NCBI GenBank assembly: GCA_933228895.1
Contig: OW121854.1
Location: 90,758,609 to 90,822,608, forward strand
Length of the DNA: 64,000 bases
Reading direction: 5' to 3'
From: Platycnemis pennipes
Lineage: Eukaryota > Arthropoda > Insecta > Odonata > Platycnemididae
Shown here in pieces: positions 11,251 to 24,004 of the stretch (the first letter of the stretch is position 1; each line of letters begins with the position of its first letter). The notes under the pieces were generated by a model. That model ran no database searches, was not told the origin of the DNA, and was given only the letters and a program-made list of their open reading frames with translations. The translations under genes and the position numbers were made by a program.

Positions 11251-14200
11251 CAGTAGAAACTCGAAATTACGAAGTCGACGGGACCGGAAAAATCGGCACT
11301 TCGTAATATCAAATTTCGTATCAACAAGTATCTTTCAAAAACATCACGATGAAGCTCTTTGTCGTTTCCTTAAATTAAGATGAACTCTCGCGACGTACTT
11401 GCATGATTTACGAAGTTATAATTCATAAAAATATACTTAAATGTGTGTTCATGCCCACAAGGTGCAAACAGTTTAACGCAACTAATTTGTCTGAGGTTGA
11501 TTCTTCCCATTTTCGGGATTTCCACCACATCGTTCCATCTTTTCACGGCGGAAATGCCGAAACTCGGAAGAATTAAACTCCCATCTAAGCCCCGCGGAAA
11601 TTTACATCGCGACAACTAACTTGCCGTTCTTTTTTTCCAATGAATGATTAGGCAATGAAGCGTCTTTGCAAAATTTTTTGTGCAGTTTGGAATAAGCCTA
11701 TGAAGCTTCATAGCGCATTTTTCTATATTATTTCGTAACTGGAGAACTCTTTAACTGAAGCGTGAGCGATGTTTAATCATTAGTAATACTGATTGATGCT
11801 TACAATAAGGAAGTGTGCGACTTGCGCAATCATTGGCACCCGATATTGAAATTAGAGGAATAAAATTTCGTTAGAAGATGGTCCTTTCTCCGCTTCAGGC
11901 ATAATATATGTATCTACCTACGTTAAGCTAAGACAGTGAAAATAAGATTCTCTCGCGGATTAATTTCCATTCATTTCCCGAAATAACCATCGTTTTTCTC
12001 CCTTGGATTCAGCTTATTTGTGCGTGGTTATTTCCGAGATGATAGAGCTGAAAGAAGAGCTTATAGAAGAGTCCGGCTGTGTACCTCCTTTCAGAAGTAG
12101 GGTGTACAAGCCACGCACTTCAACGGTGAAGGTTGATAGTTCCTTTTACACTTCATCGGGTACTAACGATGCTAACATTACAAATCAATAATTTTCGTTT
12201 TTCACTCTACTACACGAAAGCTTCAGTTGTGGTTCTATTCAGATTAGGTCTGCCTGCCTGCTCTTCATTCATTATATCTCAGAATTCTTTTAAACATTCG
12301 CTATTGAATTGAAATGTGGGATATTTTTGCTAATCGTTTTTCCTTTGCTTACGATCAAGCAAAGAGACTTGCGTCCAAGTATTGCAGCTCCAGGTCAGGC
12401 CACGCATCAAGCTGCCTTCTTTCCCTCCTTTCCCCCTCGCTGTGGGTGGGGGTTACTCCACTCACAAAAACAGCTGCGAGGCCCATGGTCTCGTAGTATC
12501 TTACATCTGTTGTGAGGGTGATCCACCTGGGATTCAAGGCCATGGGCTGCGCGTGAAGACTAAACCTCGAATGAATCATCAGCTTTACGCCGAATAGTCA
12601 CATCTTATCTTCCTCCTCCCTTACCTCAATTTGCTGCGTCGGCGGAGAGGGAAGACATGACTCTGGCGAGTGGAGCTTTTACCATGAATCAAGATATGCC
12701 CGCAAAACAATATTTACGCTGCGTTAGACCCATCGGCGTGCACAGATTCCTTGAGATTGGGGAGGGAACTTCTTAAAGGGCCCAAGAGCTGGTATGGGGG
12801 GCCTGCAAAGTCAGCGTGGGGCATCTCATGCTAGCCTAGCATTGAGGGGGTGGGACGGAGGGGCACTCGAAGGGGCCTGATATCCCGGAGGGCGGGCATG
12901 GGGGGGGGGGGCTTTGGTGTGAGGGGGATGGCTCGTGCCCACTCATAGAGCGGGAAGGGGGGACACGGAGGGTCACTTGAAGGGGAAATATAGCCAGTGT
13001 GGGAGGGATAGGTTAGCCGCGAGTGAGAGAAAAAAGTGATGGGGGAGAGTATGCCGAGGTTTTGGAGCAAAGGAGAAGGAGAGCTGGGTGAATTTTCCTG
13101 GTGGGGACTGCCTAGTGATCTCTCTTTTAGGATATTTCTTCGATCGCTATGTTGGAGTGAAAGGGGAGGAAGGTACACCATTTTCCGATATAAATATATA
13201 TATGGGTGCTTGAGCGTTTTTTCCCATTGATTTTGCATGCGCCCAGAACTAGTCTTCCTTTAGAATTAATGTGCGTTAAACTATGAACCATGCGAACTCA
13301 TACTTTCTCTGATTTTCTTTGCTGTTGGCGGTGGAAGAAGGGAAGGGAAATGCGTATGAAGAGCCTTGCTCGATGACTACATCAAAACGCTCAATGAGGA
13401 CGGTAAATTAAACATGAGTCCTTCGATGATAACTATTGCCAGCCGGAATAATTATGCCGTCGAGCAAGGTTGAGTGTAATCAGTCTGAAATAGTGAGAAG
13501 AAAAAAAGCTTCCTTGGGTTATATTCACGACTGAATCTACCGCTCAAACAACATAGCACCATCTCCGATACATGTCATAGTTATTGCAAACGCGCAGCAA
13601 ACGATTTCTATACCAGGAATATTCATCATGGATTTATGTTTGGGAAAAGTGGTAACAAAAAATGTCAGGGATCATGAGAGGAAAATGCTGGTTGTAGCAA
13701 TTAGACTCTCACCGGCGAGTATATCCGTACACGATTACTTTACATTTTTTTACTCGTTGGCAACTCTGTGGACTCGTGGTAACAAAGCAAAATGCATTTT
13801 TGTCCGATTGGTTCCATATTTTATGAGCTACGATACCTACGATTCAGTTTCACTGGGGCGTCTAGCGGCCACGTCCAACTGTCGCGTCTGGACGTCGCGG
13901 CTAGACGACGCGGCCGGGTGGTTTCATTCAGGCGTCTACATCCTGTTTCCGCGGCTGGGCGATGTGGGAGAATGTGTATTTAGTTAAATTACAAATTTAC
14001 GTTTTCTTTACTCGTTGGCAACTCTGTGGACTCGTGGTTACAAAGCCGAACGCATTTTATGTCAGATTGGTTTCATATTTTATGAGCTACGATGCCTACG
14101 ATTCAAAGTCGTCCTTACTATTGTAGCATTGAAAAATGAGATATCGTACAGGTAATACATTCAGTGCATAATTTATTCGGCGACGATGATTAATTAGATG

Positions 14201-14437
14201 TTTAACTCTGACAAGGAGCGCCGGAAAACGTTACTGTGATCCATCATTATTCGTATAAACGAGTAACTTTTTCACGTCGGGACCAAGATCCGAGGTTCGT
14301 AATTTTAAAACTTCGTTATTTCGTAATATCGCGTACTGTTACATACACTTAGATACCCTTTTGGTCGGGACCGAAGATTTTGCTTCGTAAAATCAAAATT
14401 TCGTAATTTCGAAGTTCGTATTTTCGAGTTTCTACTG
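11251..14437. mobile_element. pogo/Tigger-like element nested in the hAT-like element
   Basis: Ends are CAGTAGAAACTCGAAATTACG and its near complement finishing CGAGTTTCTACTG, flanked by TA at 11249-11250 and 14438-14439. TA duplications and CAGTA..CTCG ends are typical of pogo/Tigger elements. The uninterrupted sequence is preserved in the truncated hAT copy near 2973, which proves insertion. There is no recognisable transposase in 3.2 kb. The interior includes a G-rich tract (12780-13080), a 95-bp direct repeat (13753-13846 and 14011-14106) and a GC-rich hairpin between those repeats. Confidence 0.8.
13753..14106 (+). repeat. Direct repeat flanking a GC-rich hairpin
   Basis: Two copies of a roughly 95-bp sequence starting CTCGTTGGCAACTCTGTGG lie 258 bp apart. 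Between them, at about 13858-13905, is a GC-rich near-palindrome (GTCTAGCGGCCACGTCCA against TGGACGTCGCGGCTAGAC). The layout could be an insertion that duplicated its target region, or a local tandem duplication. No product is inferred. Confidence 0.6.
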
Positions 14438-15837
14438 TAGTAACTGAGTAATCTATTTTAAACTTTGGTTAGTCTAAGATAAATATACGTTCTATATCTT
14501 ATGCGAAGAAAAGAGAAGTGGCTTTTCATGTGTATCTTCAAGTGGGCATCAAACTTGCTTCCCGGAACTTGAATAATATCCGGCGTTTTTATGTCTGTCG
14601 AAAAATTAATTAATATAACCAACTAAAAATATATTTTTGACATTATTAAACGTATAAATAAACAAGATTTAGCTCGATATACTTTATTTTAAAATTGAAC
14701 TACTCATTTTTGTGATATAAACCTTCAAACTCAGGGAATGGAATTTTACAACGGTCATTAGGTGCTTTGAGCTTGAATTTAGACCCCCCAGACTTTTTCC
14801 ACGAAGATTTCGGCCAAAAAGGGGGGGGAATATTCGGAGGAATACGGTACATATGCGGTTTCATGGACCGTGTAACCACCGATTCATCCATTCGTTCACG
14901 TAAACGTACATGAATCCTTTCATGTAAACGTACATGAAACCATTCACGCAAATGTAATTGAAGGTACGTAAGTACATGTTCGTACGTGTTATCTACCGTG
15001 TAACCAGAGATTTACTCGATTTTGATGATAGTGCTTCCTGTCGGCTGATTTCTGAACCTATTGGCCTTGGCGGCTCCGTCGACAAAAACTACTCGACTCG
15101 ACTCTACTTTCGTAAAAATACTCGAGTGCTCGAGTCGAGTACCAACGACTCGACTCGAATTTTCGAGTACTCGCACATCCCTAGCAGAGTGTTTTGGAAG
15201 GTTTCGTCCTTCAAAAGCCAACGGTAAAAACGTAAATACGTTATTGGTGATTACCATCGATGGAATTAGATTTTAAACCAGCTGGTTTCTGAGCTTTCAA
15301 GGTGATTTAAGATAGACTGCAGTTACGCTAAGATCCAGTGTTTACGTTATGTACCCTCTAATTTAAGTTAAAATGTTGGATCATATTCCAGGCGTCCGGA
15401 GTTGAGCGGGATTTACCCCTTGAAAGTGTGAAGTTAGGCAACGTTTGGGATACATCCACTGCTGCCTCATTTTGTGCTCTCGTGTTGACGTTGTGAAGTA
15501 TAGAAGATTAAATGGGCGTTTATGCCGAAGAATACTAGTTCGTGCAAGCAACGAGAGCTATTCTAAACATTATTTGTCCCACACAAGGAAGTGAGTGGGT
15601 TAGGATTTAGTTGAGAATTCCTTTGTTAATACAAATATCAGCTATAGTTCGTTTTTCATTTTTCATTCATTCGTTCATTTTTCCTGTGCTACTACTCGAG
15701 TTATACCATAAGCGTTTATATAACGCCATCAACAAGGCACGTAAAAACTTTTTAAAACCTAGGAACAATTTATTAATGATTATGTTGTGTCAAACCTTAC
15801 AATGAGTCCTGTTAGATAACTATGATCACTTCAACAT

Positions 15838-16422
15838 GAGATAGAATATAATTACAACGTTTTGTGATGTAAAGTAATAGCAAGTTTACGACCTATGTGA
15901 ACGTTATTTGGATTAGAATGACATTTACTTCAGACGTAGATGTTAGTTTTGCATGTTGTTCTATTTTAACCCAGTGATTCAATTGTACTAGGCGAAGTGA
16001 AATGTTATTGTGTTCGAATGAGTACCTAAATTTTAATCCAGAAAGTATGTGTGTCAACTAAGTATATCTTTATATGTATTTCCATTGATTTGTTATGTAT
16101 TGAAACTCATGAATTTGATGCTGGAAGACTACTATATTCACTTCCCCATAAGATAGAATATAGGTAATTACAACGCTTTGTGATTCTTAATAATAACAAG
16201 GACCGATGTGATGATTTTTTAGATTGCAATGGCATTTACTTTAGATGCTGAGGTTAATTTCGTATGTTGTTCTGTAGAGTCCTGTGTTTCAATTGCTGTA
16301 GGTGCTGTGAAATTTTAGTGTGTTTGAATATTTAACTAATTTTTATCACAGAGTGATAGCACTATATAGTTAGATGTATTTTCAATGAGTTATTATGTAT
16401 TGGAACTCATGAATTTGATAAA
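15838..16422 (+). repeat. Two-unit tandem duplication, about 300 bp per unit
   Basis: Unit 1 (about 15838-16120) and unit 2 (about 16150-16422) share the same order of blocks: AGATAGAATATA, ATTACAACG(C/T)TTTGTGAT, ATGACATTTACTT-like, TGTTGTTCT, and ACTCATGAATTTGAT. The offset between matching blocks is 299-312 bp. The units have diverged by many substitutions and small indels, so the duplication is old. It is noncoding in every frame. Confidence 0.75.
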
Positions 16423-18476
16423 TTCGTTGTGATTAAAAATGAGTATATATGGCATGACATTTTGTTTACATTTTTCATGCATTATAGCAAGCCCCCCAGG
16501 ATTTGTTTCTCAAGTTTATCTCTAGTGTTATTACCATACTTTTCTATTGCCTTGATAAAAGTTTATTCAGCTATGAATAAGCATAGACAGAGAGTATATA
16601 ATGTGGAATAAATTTGTGATAGATCATTATCTGTACCTTTCATATTTTAACCTATAATAAGCTCTTTGAGAAATAGATGTATTTCTCCCTCCAAGGATTA
16701 TGAATGATTAAGGCTAATGAATGATTTAATGTGTTTTACAAAGACAGCCTTGTATTGATAGTAGGGTGAATATTTACTGTACAGTGCAATAGTACATCTA
16801 TTCTTTTGCAGTCAGGAATTTAGAAAACTTGTCATGTATGTAGGGCATGAAATATAACTCCTAATGATGTTTTTAGGCATATTTGAACAAAAACCTTTAC
16901 CTGCCTTTAATTAAATGTATGTAGGTAAATTACAGTTAGAAGCTATTGAATGAGCATATATTAGGCATAAACACTACTGCCAAGTTCTACTTTTAACTAA
17001 TTAATCAGAACATTTTAAGACAATGCAAGGAATTAAGTGATATTCTCATTAAAAGTATTTCCTTAAGGAAGAAGATAATCTATCTTAGATTTAAAGAATT
17101 GCCAATTATGTCTGATTCACCTCTCAGGAGTCAATGAAAAGAGAGGGTTGAGATACAGAATAGGCAATTATGCTTGAATCTGCTGCATTTCTTCAATGTT
17201 TACGGGTCATGTCAAACCAAGATGGTCAAGTTCCACTGAAGTCTTTGTTCATGTTACTGTGTATTACCACCAATCAAGATGGTACCTATCAATTATACTT
17301 CTTGCCTAGTGCCATATTTTATTCCAGTCAAACAAAAGTGTTGCTCTTCACAATATTTCCATGATGTGTCACAAATGAGGTAATTTGATTAAGAGGCAAT
17401 CATCTATTTGGTTTGTCAGCACTGATATTTACATTTTTTATTTATCGTGATTATAACTTGGTCACATAAGCAAACTTCTATAAATGAAATGCCTAAACTG
17501 TGTGAAAACAATAAACTTAAAAGTAATATAAATAGCTCAGACACTTCATATTTGGAAGTCATAATACCAGCCAACTACTGAAGCTAAGGAATACCTCCTT
17601 GGGACAAATTTCCATGATAATATATTATCTTAACTATATTTCATGGAAACCCTGACAAATGATCACGTCATTTTACAATGTCAGAAAATTCCCTCAATTT
17701 ACTTTATAATTAGACAGTTGACACCAAATGTATCAACTGAATTTATTAAATTTTTATTGTGGCATAATGCATTCCATTCTCTCATATTCCTTAATCTTTG
17801 GGGGAAATCAGGACTTTCGAGAAAAATATTTTCCTGGTAAAAGTGCAATATTAGGTGTTTCTTTTCATATCCCTGGCAAACTATGATTTGTAGATAGTAC
17901 CTATATATAGATTATAATCTTCGTCATGGCGCAAAGGTACTAACAATGTTTACATTTCATGCTTTGCCATCTTTAGTAAAAGAAGCTTAAATACTTTCAT
18001 GATAAATAATTACAACCCAAAAAAGCTGCCAATATGCATTTTTAAACATTCACTTTTTTGTACCTAGAAGGTAAATGGTGTTTCAATCGCAATGATGTGC
18101 AATATCAGCTTCATTATACCATTGTAATAGCCTCCACAAATGATTAAAAGTCAAAGATCAAAATATTATTAAATAAGGCATACCATTATGTGGATGAATT
18201 TCACTCGAATGACTATAGTAATTAAACCTTGATTATTAACAATTTATTTGTGTTGTGAGTTAATCTGTTTGTAATGAGGAATTATCTGTATAGATTTTTA
18301 TAGTTTACTCCCCTTTTTCTAATTCTCCTATTTACTTGATTCATTGTCACACACAATGACCATACAAAACCAATAAATTGACATGATACAGGAGAATTAG
18401 GCTCTTAAAACTCCCTAGAGTGAACAGATACCTACATTTCTTTAAATGAATCATTCCTATTGGTCAGAGGGTCAGC

Positions 18477-18506
18477 TAATCTCCTACAATATATTGTAGG
18501 AGATTA
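18477..18506. repeat. Perfect 30-bp palindrome
   Basis: TAATCTCCTACAATA followed at once by its exact reverse complement, centred between 18491 and 18492 with no spacer. It stands in otherwise unremarkable intron sequence. No function is evident. Confidence 0.8.
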
Positions 18507-19552
18507 AAATCATGATAAAGAATCTGTATTCATGTAGCTTTTCATGGGAGGCAACTGGCAGAAATCGTTGCACCTTTGTTAATCGGTAAGAGTTTTTATG
18601 TAATGATGTAGTTGTACAGGCAAAGGTAATATATCTGGATGAAATTACTGGGTCAGCGTCATTGGCTAAGAATTCTGGAGCGCAATGTTACATCTGATGA
18701 ATTAGAAATTGGTAATATAGTGCTCTTTCACACTTGCCATTGATTACTTCACTAAAAATAACACCTTTACCATAGCCAAAAATTGTAAAATAAACCCTCT
18801 ACATGAAAAACAATTTTTCCATCTTCTAAATTAATGTAATTCCTAGCAATTATATTATTTACCTCTGTTAGGAAGACAGCTAGAAGTTCGAGAAAAAAGG
18901 GGAAATGAATCATAATGTCTGAACTTTCTTGGCCATTTTCATTCAGTGAAGAAATTTAAACTAATTTTCCAAGGAAATGATAGATAAAGACTCTGACTAA
19001 TGAGATATATGTGGTATAAATACGGTGAACTGGTGATAATTAATTTTTGTGTCGTAAGTTTACAATTTGAAAATGCTTTAGTCGCGGCGATTTTTAAAAT
19101 CGTTTTTCATTTGTTTTGGCCAGTTCTGACGTATTCACGGTATGAGAATTGTCTTGATTACACACATCCGTCTCTAGGGTTCTAGTCAACTAACCGGAGG
19201 TCTGCTTATCTTTATAAAACCCATCCTCAGCTTAAACTTCACCTCAACTTAACGTCCACGTTAACTAACTAGAGGTTTAACCAGACATTATAAAACCGGC
19301 CCTATAAGTAATGAATGTTAAGGTGACAGGTGGCTGGGAATGTTATCAAAAATTTCCCATAGCAGACATGTAGAGGTCATGATGGCAGAAAATATTACGC
19401 ATATCTAGATTAAATTTAATTTGTATAATTTATGATTTCGTATAATCAAGACAATATTCCACGTATAATTATTGCAGTAATTGTTTGTTGATTATCATTG
19501 TGTATTCTGTAAATGCTGATGATAATGGCCTCTGATTTCAACTTTTGTACTA

Positions 19553-19640
19553 CAGTAAAACCTGTTATCGAAATTCAAGGGATCCAAATTTTCTAGAGCT
19601 TGTTAACGAGGAGTTTGTTAATCTGAGGTTGTGCTAGGTT
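19553..19640 (+). mobile_element. pogo/Tigger-like terminal fragment
   Basis: CAGTAAAACCTGTTATCGAAA preceded by TA resembles the terminus of the Tigger-like element at 45591. The matching opposite end was not found nearby, so only the tip survives or the rest has diverged. Confidence 0.45.
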
Positions 19641-20627
19641 GCATACCTCCATATTTTAAAGGGGCTTTTCTTGTCTTATGCTAGAAGCAGGAGTAATCGA
19701 ACAAAAATAACTTGTGTTTTATACAGTACATACGTCAAGTCCCACTTACGGTTTCTAAGTGACATTATAAATATGTGCAGTAGTTTCTTGTACTACTTAT
19801 TGAAGAATTGCATTATAAATAACTACCTATTATGGAAGAGGAAAATAATTGGCCGTCAGGACAGTGATGTTTCTACATGATGGTGCGTGGCGAACCGTCT
19901 GGCTCCGCGGTTTTTCGGCAGGTGAAGCACAAATTGAATGGTTGTTCGTTTTACTTGCTGAGTTCTTTTACAAATAAATTTCATTCTTTCTGTGACATCA
20001 ATGTAATCGATCGCTTTAGTTAAACACAACTGCCTAATGAACTGTATACAAACTTTGTAGAGTATTTATAGTGATGAGGCAAATCCAAGATTTGATCGAA
20101 TCCGAATCCTGATTTTTCATCGAATCTGAATGTCGAATCCTAATCCAAAATCCTAAACCTCCTAGGTTTCATTAACTTCAAATCTTCCTTTTATTTAAAA
20201 ATTGTTAAATACTGCTTCCTCTGTCGTGAATTCTGTGATGAAATCCAATCGAAGCGAATCTTATTTCTTAAAGTACATAATAAATGAATAATGGTCCTAC
20301 AGTCCCCACTCACCGAAATTAAGGACATGTTCGAGGGCAAATATAAAAAATGGGTAATTTTAAAAGTAAATCAAAGTTTAATTTTTCTTAAATAAAATTG
20401 AAAATTCAAAGAAAATTCATGAAAACATATTACAAGTTTTTGTTTAGAAAATTCAGCATTTTCACTCTGTCGGGATCTAATCAATTTTTTTTTTATCTAC
20501 CAAATTTCTAGCAGTACTGAAGGCTCTTTCTGAAAATAATGTTGCTGGGAGAATTCAGAGGAACTTATTTGTTAAAATTTTCAAATTGGGGAATTTCAAA
20601 GAATTCATAGGTGGACAAGAATTATTA

Positions 20628-21947
20628 CAGGGTGGCAATCATCAGGGAAAACCTGGAATTGTCAGGGAATTTTGGAAATCTGGAAAAGTCAGGGAATTCT
20701 AGTAACAGTCAGGGAGGAACTGGGATAGGAAATTCTCGTTATTTTTCTACCATTACGCTTACCGGGCAGTCTTTCCCACCCTTTATTTCACCAACTAAAA
20801 CTAATGTCCGTCGACGAAGTGAATAAAATAAACCCCGTCAATTCTTGAACATTCAGTTGTGCATCTTAGTTATTTAGTTGTGACTCAGTTGTACAATGTA
20901 TTCCTTGTGTATGTGTATATCCTTGTGCGATATTTGCCTAGTAGTGTTAAAATTCATGATCACCATGTATTCTGCTCATCACAAGGAATCCGAGGCTGTT
21001 TTTCGGAAGATTTTACCTCATGTTTTTTTTTAACTTGCGAGACTCAGGTCGAGAGGTAGTTGGAGCACACTAGCTTTTAGTAAGTATGTGCTTGCAGTTC
21101 TAAAAATACGAGACTATGATTATTAAAATGGTAAAACGAGTATGACCACACGTGTAAACAAAATCTTACGTGAGATCATCTTCGATTTCCTTACCCCCCT
21201 TCGTGAGACCATAAGAAGAGTTCTCCTCCCCTCCCCTCCTTTCACGCTCGACGTAATTATTGAATGGCTCCCTCTCGAAGCAATTTACTTAGGTCACAAA
21301 CCACCTCAAATATGACATTCCTAAATATTTTCGCTGTTGCTAATTGCCTCCGGTTTTCGCTCGCAGTGGCATGATTACATTCTGTTTGTTTATGCAAATA
21401 TTTTTACATTTTCGGTTCTCTCTTAATATCTAGGGGAAATTGGCTTTGGTTTGCATTTTTCACGTAGCTTAGTGATACCTGTGCCGGAGTCCGCCGGTAA
21501 ATAGGCCATTAACTTTCCCTTCAATGCCTTTTCAGTAATCTTCAACTTCCCAGAATAACCAAGACACGCCATCTCTTCCTTGAAGAATTAGACATTGTCA
21601 ATTTGTAATTTTACGGAAGGAAAGATACACGGCCACGGAAATATGATACGAGGCCGTGAAAAATGTATTAAAAGTGTGTACAATTCATGTGAGGGCTTAA
21701 TTTGTAGAGGTTTGATATATATTTTCATTAAGGTGGAGGTTCCATATATTTTTTCATTCTTATAGCTTTTAATGTATTGATTCAACCTTTTAACATTTTT
21801 CTTTTTTCTGAGTTTTGTCGAAAATTTAATTCAGTAGAAATAAAATATTCTGATAATAGGAGACCTTTTGGCGATCGGTCAGGGAGATTGGTAAAGCCAT
21901 CAGGGGAAGTCAGGGAATTTGAAAATTGGTTATCAGTAGCCACTCTG
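20628..21947. mobile_element. CAGGG-ended element (family member 2), 5-bp target duplication
   Basis: It begins CAGGGTGGCAATC with GTCAGGGAA subterminal repeats and ends GCCACTCTG. TATTA flanks both ends (20623-20627 and 21948-21952). The body is closely similar to 32973-34316 and 37200-39118. No long open frame is present. Some hAT subgroups make 5- or 6-bp duplications (recalled, not checked), and the relative at 34575 contains a hAT-type transposase remnant, which supports a hAT origin. Confidence 0.85.
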
Positions 21948-22018
21948 TATTAGTTTACAATAACTCAGACATTTCCTACCATGGTATTTACAATTTAAAT
22001 GTTAAAAACGAACAATTA

Positions 22019-22300
22019 CAGTAAGTTTTCGACTTAGGCGGATCTGAGGTACACAGATCCTGAGTAATGCGGATGTTCAGTTAGGCCGGTGACATGCTTG
22101 AGTTTCTCCGCGTTTCTGTTGCTGCGGCAGATTGAACTGCGTGACGACCCGCTACTGATTACCAAGCGATTTCTGAATTTCTTCCATTCACAATGCACAC
22201 TTCTCAAGGTGCACTTATTTACTCAAAAAATGCTCTCTCAGCCATTTCTGAATAATTTCCAAAGATATTTTTCAGCTATGACCTCAAGGCTATGAGGACT
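22019..22300 (+). mobile_element. Possible pogo/Tigger-like end
   Basis: CAGTAAGTTTTCGACTTAGG preceded by TA, followed by GGCGGATC-like short inverted motifs, looks like a Tigger-type terminus. No partner terminus was found, and the downstream open stretch has no recognisable domain. Confidence 0.35.
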
Positions 22301-24004
22301 TTAGGAAAAGATATATAATATGAACCCTTGTCTTTTCTTTTTAGCCTTAAAAAAATTATTAATCATTGTCTGTGCAAAATTTTAGGCTAAAATCATGGTT
22401 AAATATTAATGCCGTTATTACAAAAAGGGTCTTCGTTAATCTTAATAAATCTTGGATCATAATTATCCTAAAGGTATGTGCGTTCACCCTCAAAAATAAA
22501 AATAATGGCTTTTTGATTCCCTCAATAAAAATGTATACCATTTAAGTGCAATTTTCTCAAAATGGCTGCCAGCACTCAGTTATTTTGACATTATCCATCA
22601 AAGTTGAGAGACCCTTATGAAACAATTGTGATGAAAAAAATGTTTGATATTATAAATACATAATATAATGTTTATATGAGTGCTTGGATGCATAAAATTT
22701 GAGCTGTGATTAATTATTCATGAGTGTAACACAAAAAGGTCAACATATGCAGGTAGAGGTAAACTGCTTTCTCAAGGACTTACAAGTTCGCAGATGATTT
22801 TATTGCTAGATGTTACTTTTTATTGCTGATATTACTTTTTATTGCTATTGCTTATTAAAATTGTCATTTGTAAAAAATTCAAAGACAGGTGTGCATGCAT
22901 TACAATCTCTTATCATATGACTTACCATTAAATTTGAGGTTTTTCCTTCCTAATCAGCTGTGTTAGCTAAGTACCTATTTCTTTTTCATGTCTCAAAAGT
23001 TCAATTCTTACATCCTAGTACAGTTTCGTCAATTTGTGTCATTTTTTAAAGCCTTGCATTCATGGGGAAGTGGTACATTCTTCCAGTTTTAGTCTCTGGG
23101 GGTTCTACTACAGCAAGTATAAGAGGAATTGGAACTGGGCCAGAATCGTCTTGCACCTGCCAGAAAAATGAAGGTGATGGACCATGCAGGTGTAGAAATT
23201 TCATGTTCACATCTTAATCCTTATTCATTTTAGTCACCAGTATAAAGTAACACTGATTTTCAAGCTACAGAACACCCTGGATTTATATCAGATAGTTTTA
23301 CACCCATTTGTGTTCGCTTGCTTGATTTCAAGTTCCAAATGAGAAAAGGTTTGGCATCATCACTAATTTTCCTAGCCTCCACAGTACCTGAGCTATCCCA
23401 GGGATAAAAGTTGTGGAAACCTCTAGTTCGTGGAAGTGTGTGGACATTAGGGTGCCTCGTTTTGCCACTTTTTTCTAGGAGCGAATCATAATTCCCAGCA
23501 AAAGTTGCGTGCCCGGATGGGTATTACATACAAATATGATTTTTTCCAAATCGTTTAATATCTTCTGTTTGTATTTTTGCCTTAAAATTTTGAAATTTTC
23601 TACGAATAATGTTAATTTGTAAATAATTTAAATTTGGTTTGAGCAAGCACTCTTTTTTTTCAATGAGGTGTGACTTAGGACTTTAATTGATATTTTAGAG
23701 CTAATGCGAAAGCTATATTGCTCTTAATTATCGAGAAAATTACCTTTTATCGTGTCCCCGAAAGCACTTAAGTGGGGTAGGGAAGCTGCAACACATCACC
23801 TCATTTTACGCTATGCATGCAATAAATGATGTGAAAAAGAGATTTTTTTCAGTCAAAAACGTGGAAATCATGTATCAAATTGTCAAATGTAGTCACAATG
23901 ATTGGAGGTTCCCTAATTATACCATACATTGTCTCCTGGCAGCAAAAATGGTCAATTTAGAATAATAGTTTTGTAGGTCTTTCCATTCTTGTCTTCTGCT
24001 CACA

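Larger units (their letters stand above)
8968..15183. mobile_element. hAT-like element with intact ends and 8-bp target duplication
   Basis: It starts TAGGGATGTGCGAGTA and ends TACTCGCACATCCCTA. GCAGAGTG occurs immediately outside both ends (8960-8967 and 15184-15191). An 8-bp duplication with TAGGG termini is typical of hAT transposons. Both subterminal regions are packed with CGAGTCGAG repeats, likely transposase-binding sites by analogy. No transposase frame is visible, so it is non-autonomous. Removing the pogo-like insert leaves about 3.0 kb. Most of the right half is duplicated in reverse at 2218-4076. Confidence 0.85.

Noticed and set aside
12831..13238. 135-codon proline-rich minus-strand frame
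   Set aside because: It is the complement of a G-rich low-complexity tract inside the pogo-like element; the composition explains the open frame.
2218..15183. Long inverted repeat considered as a Maverick or Foldback giant element
   Set aside because: The complete copy at 8968-15183 has its own ends and target duplication, so the pair is two separate insertions or a secondary rearrangement rather than one giant element.
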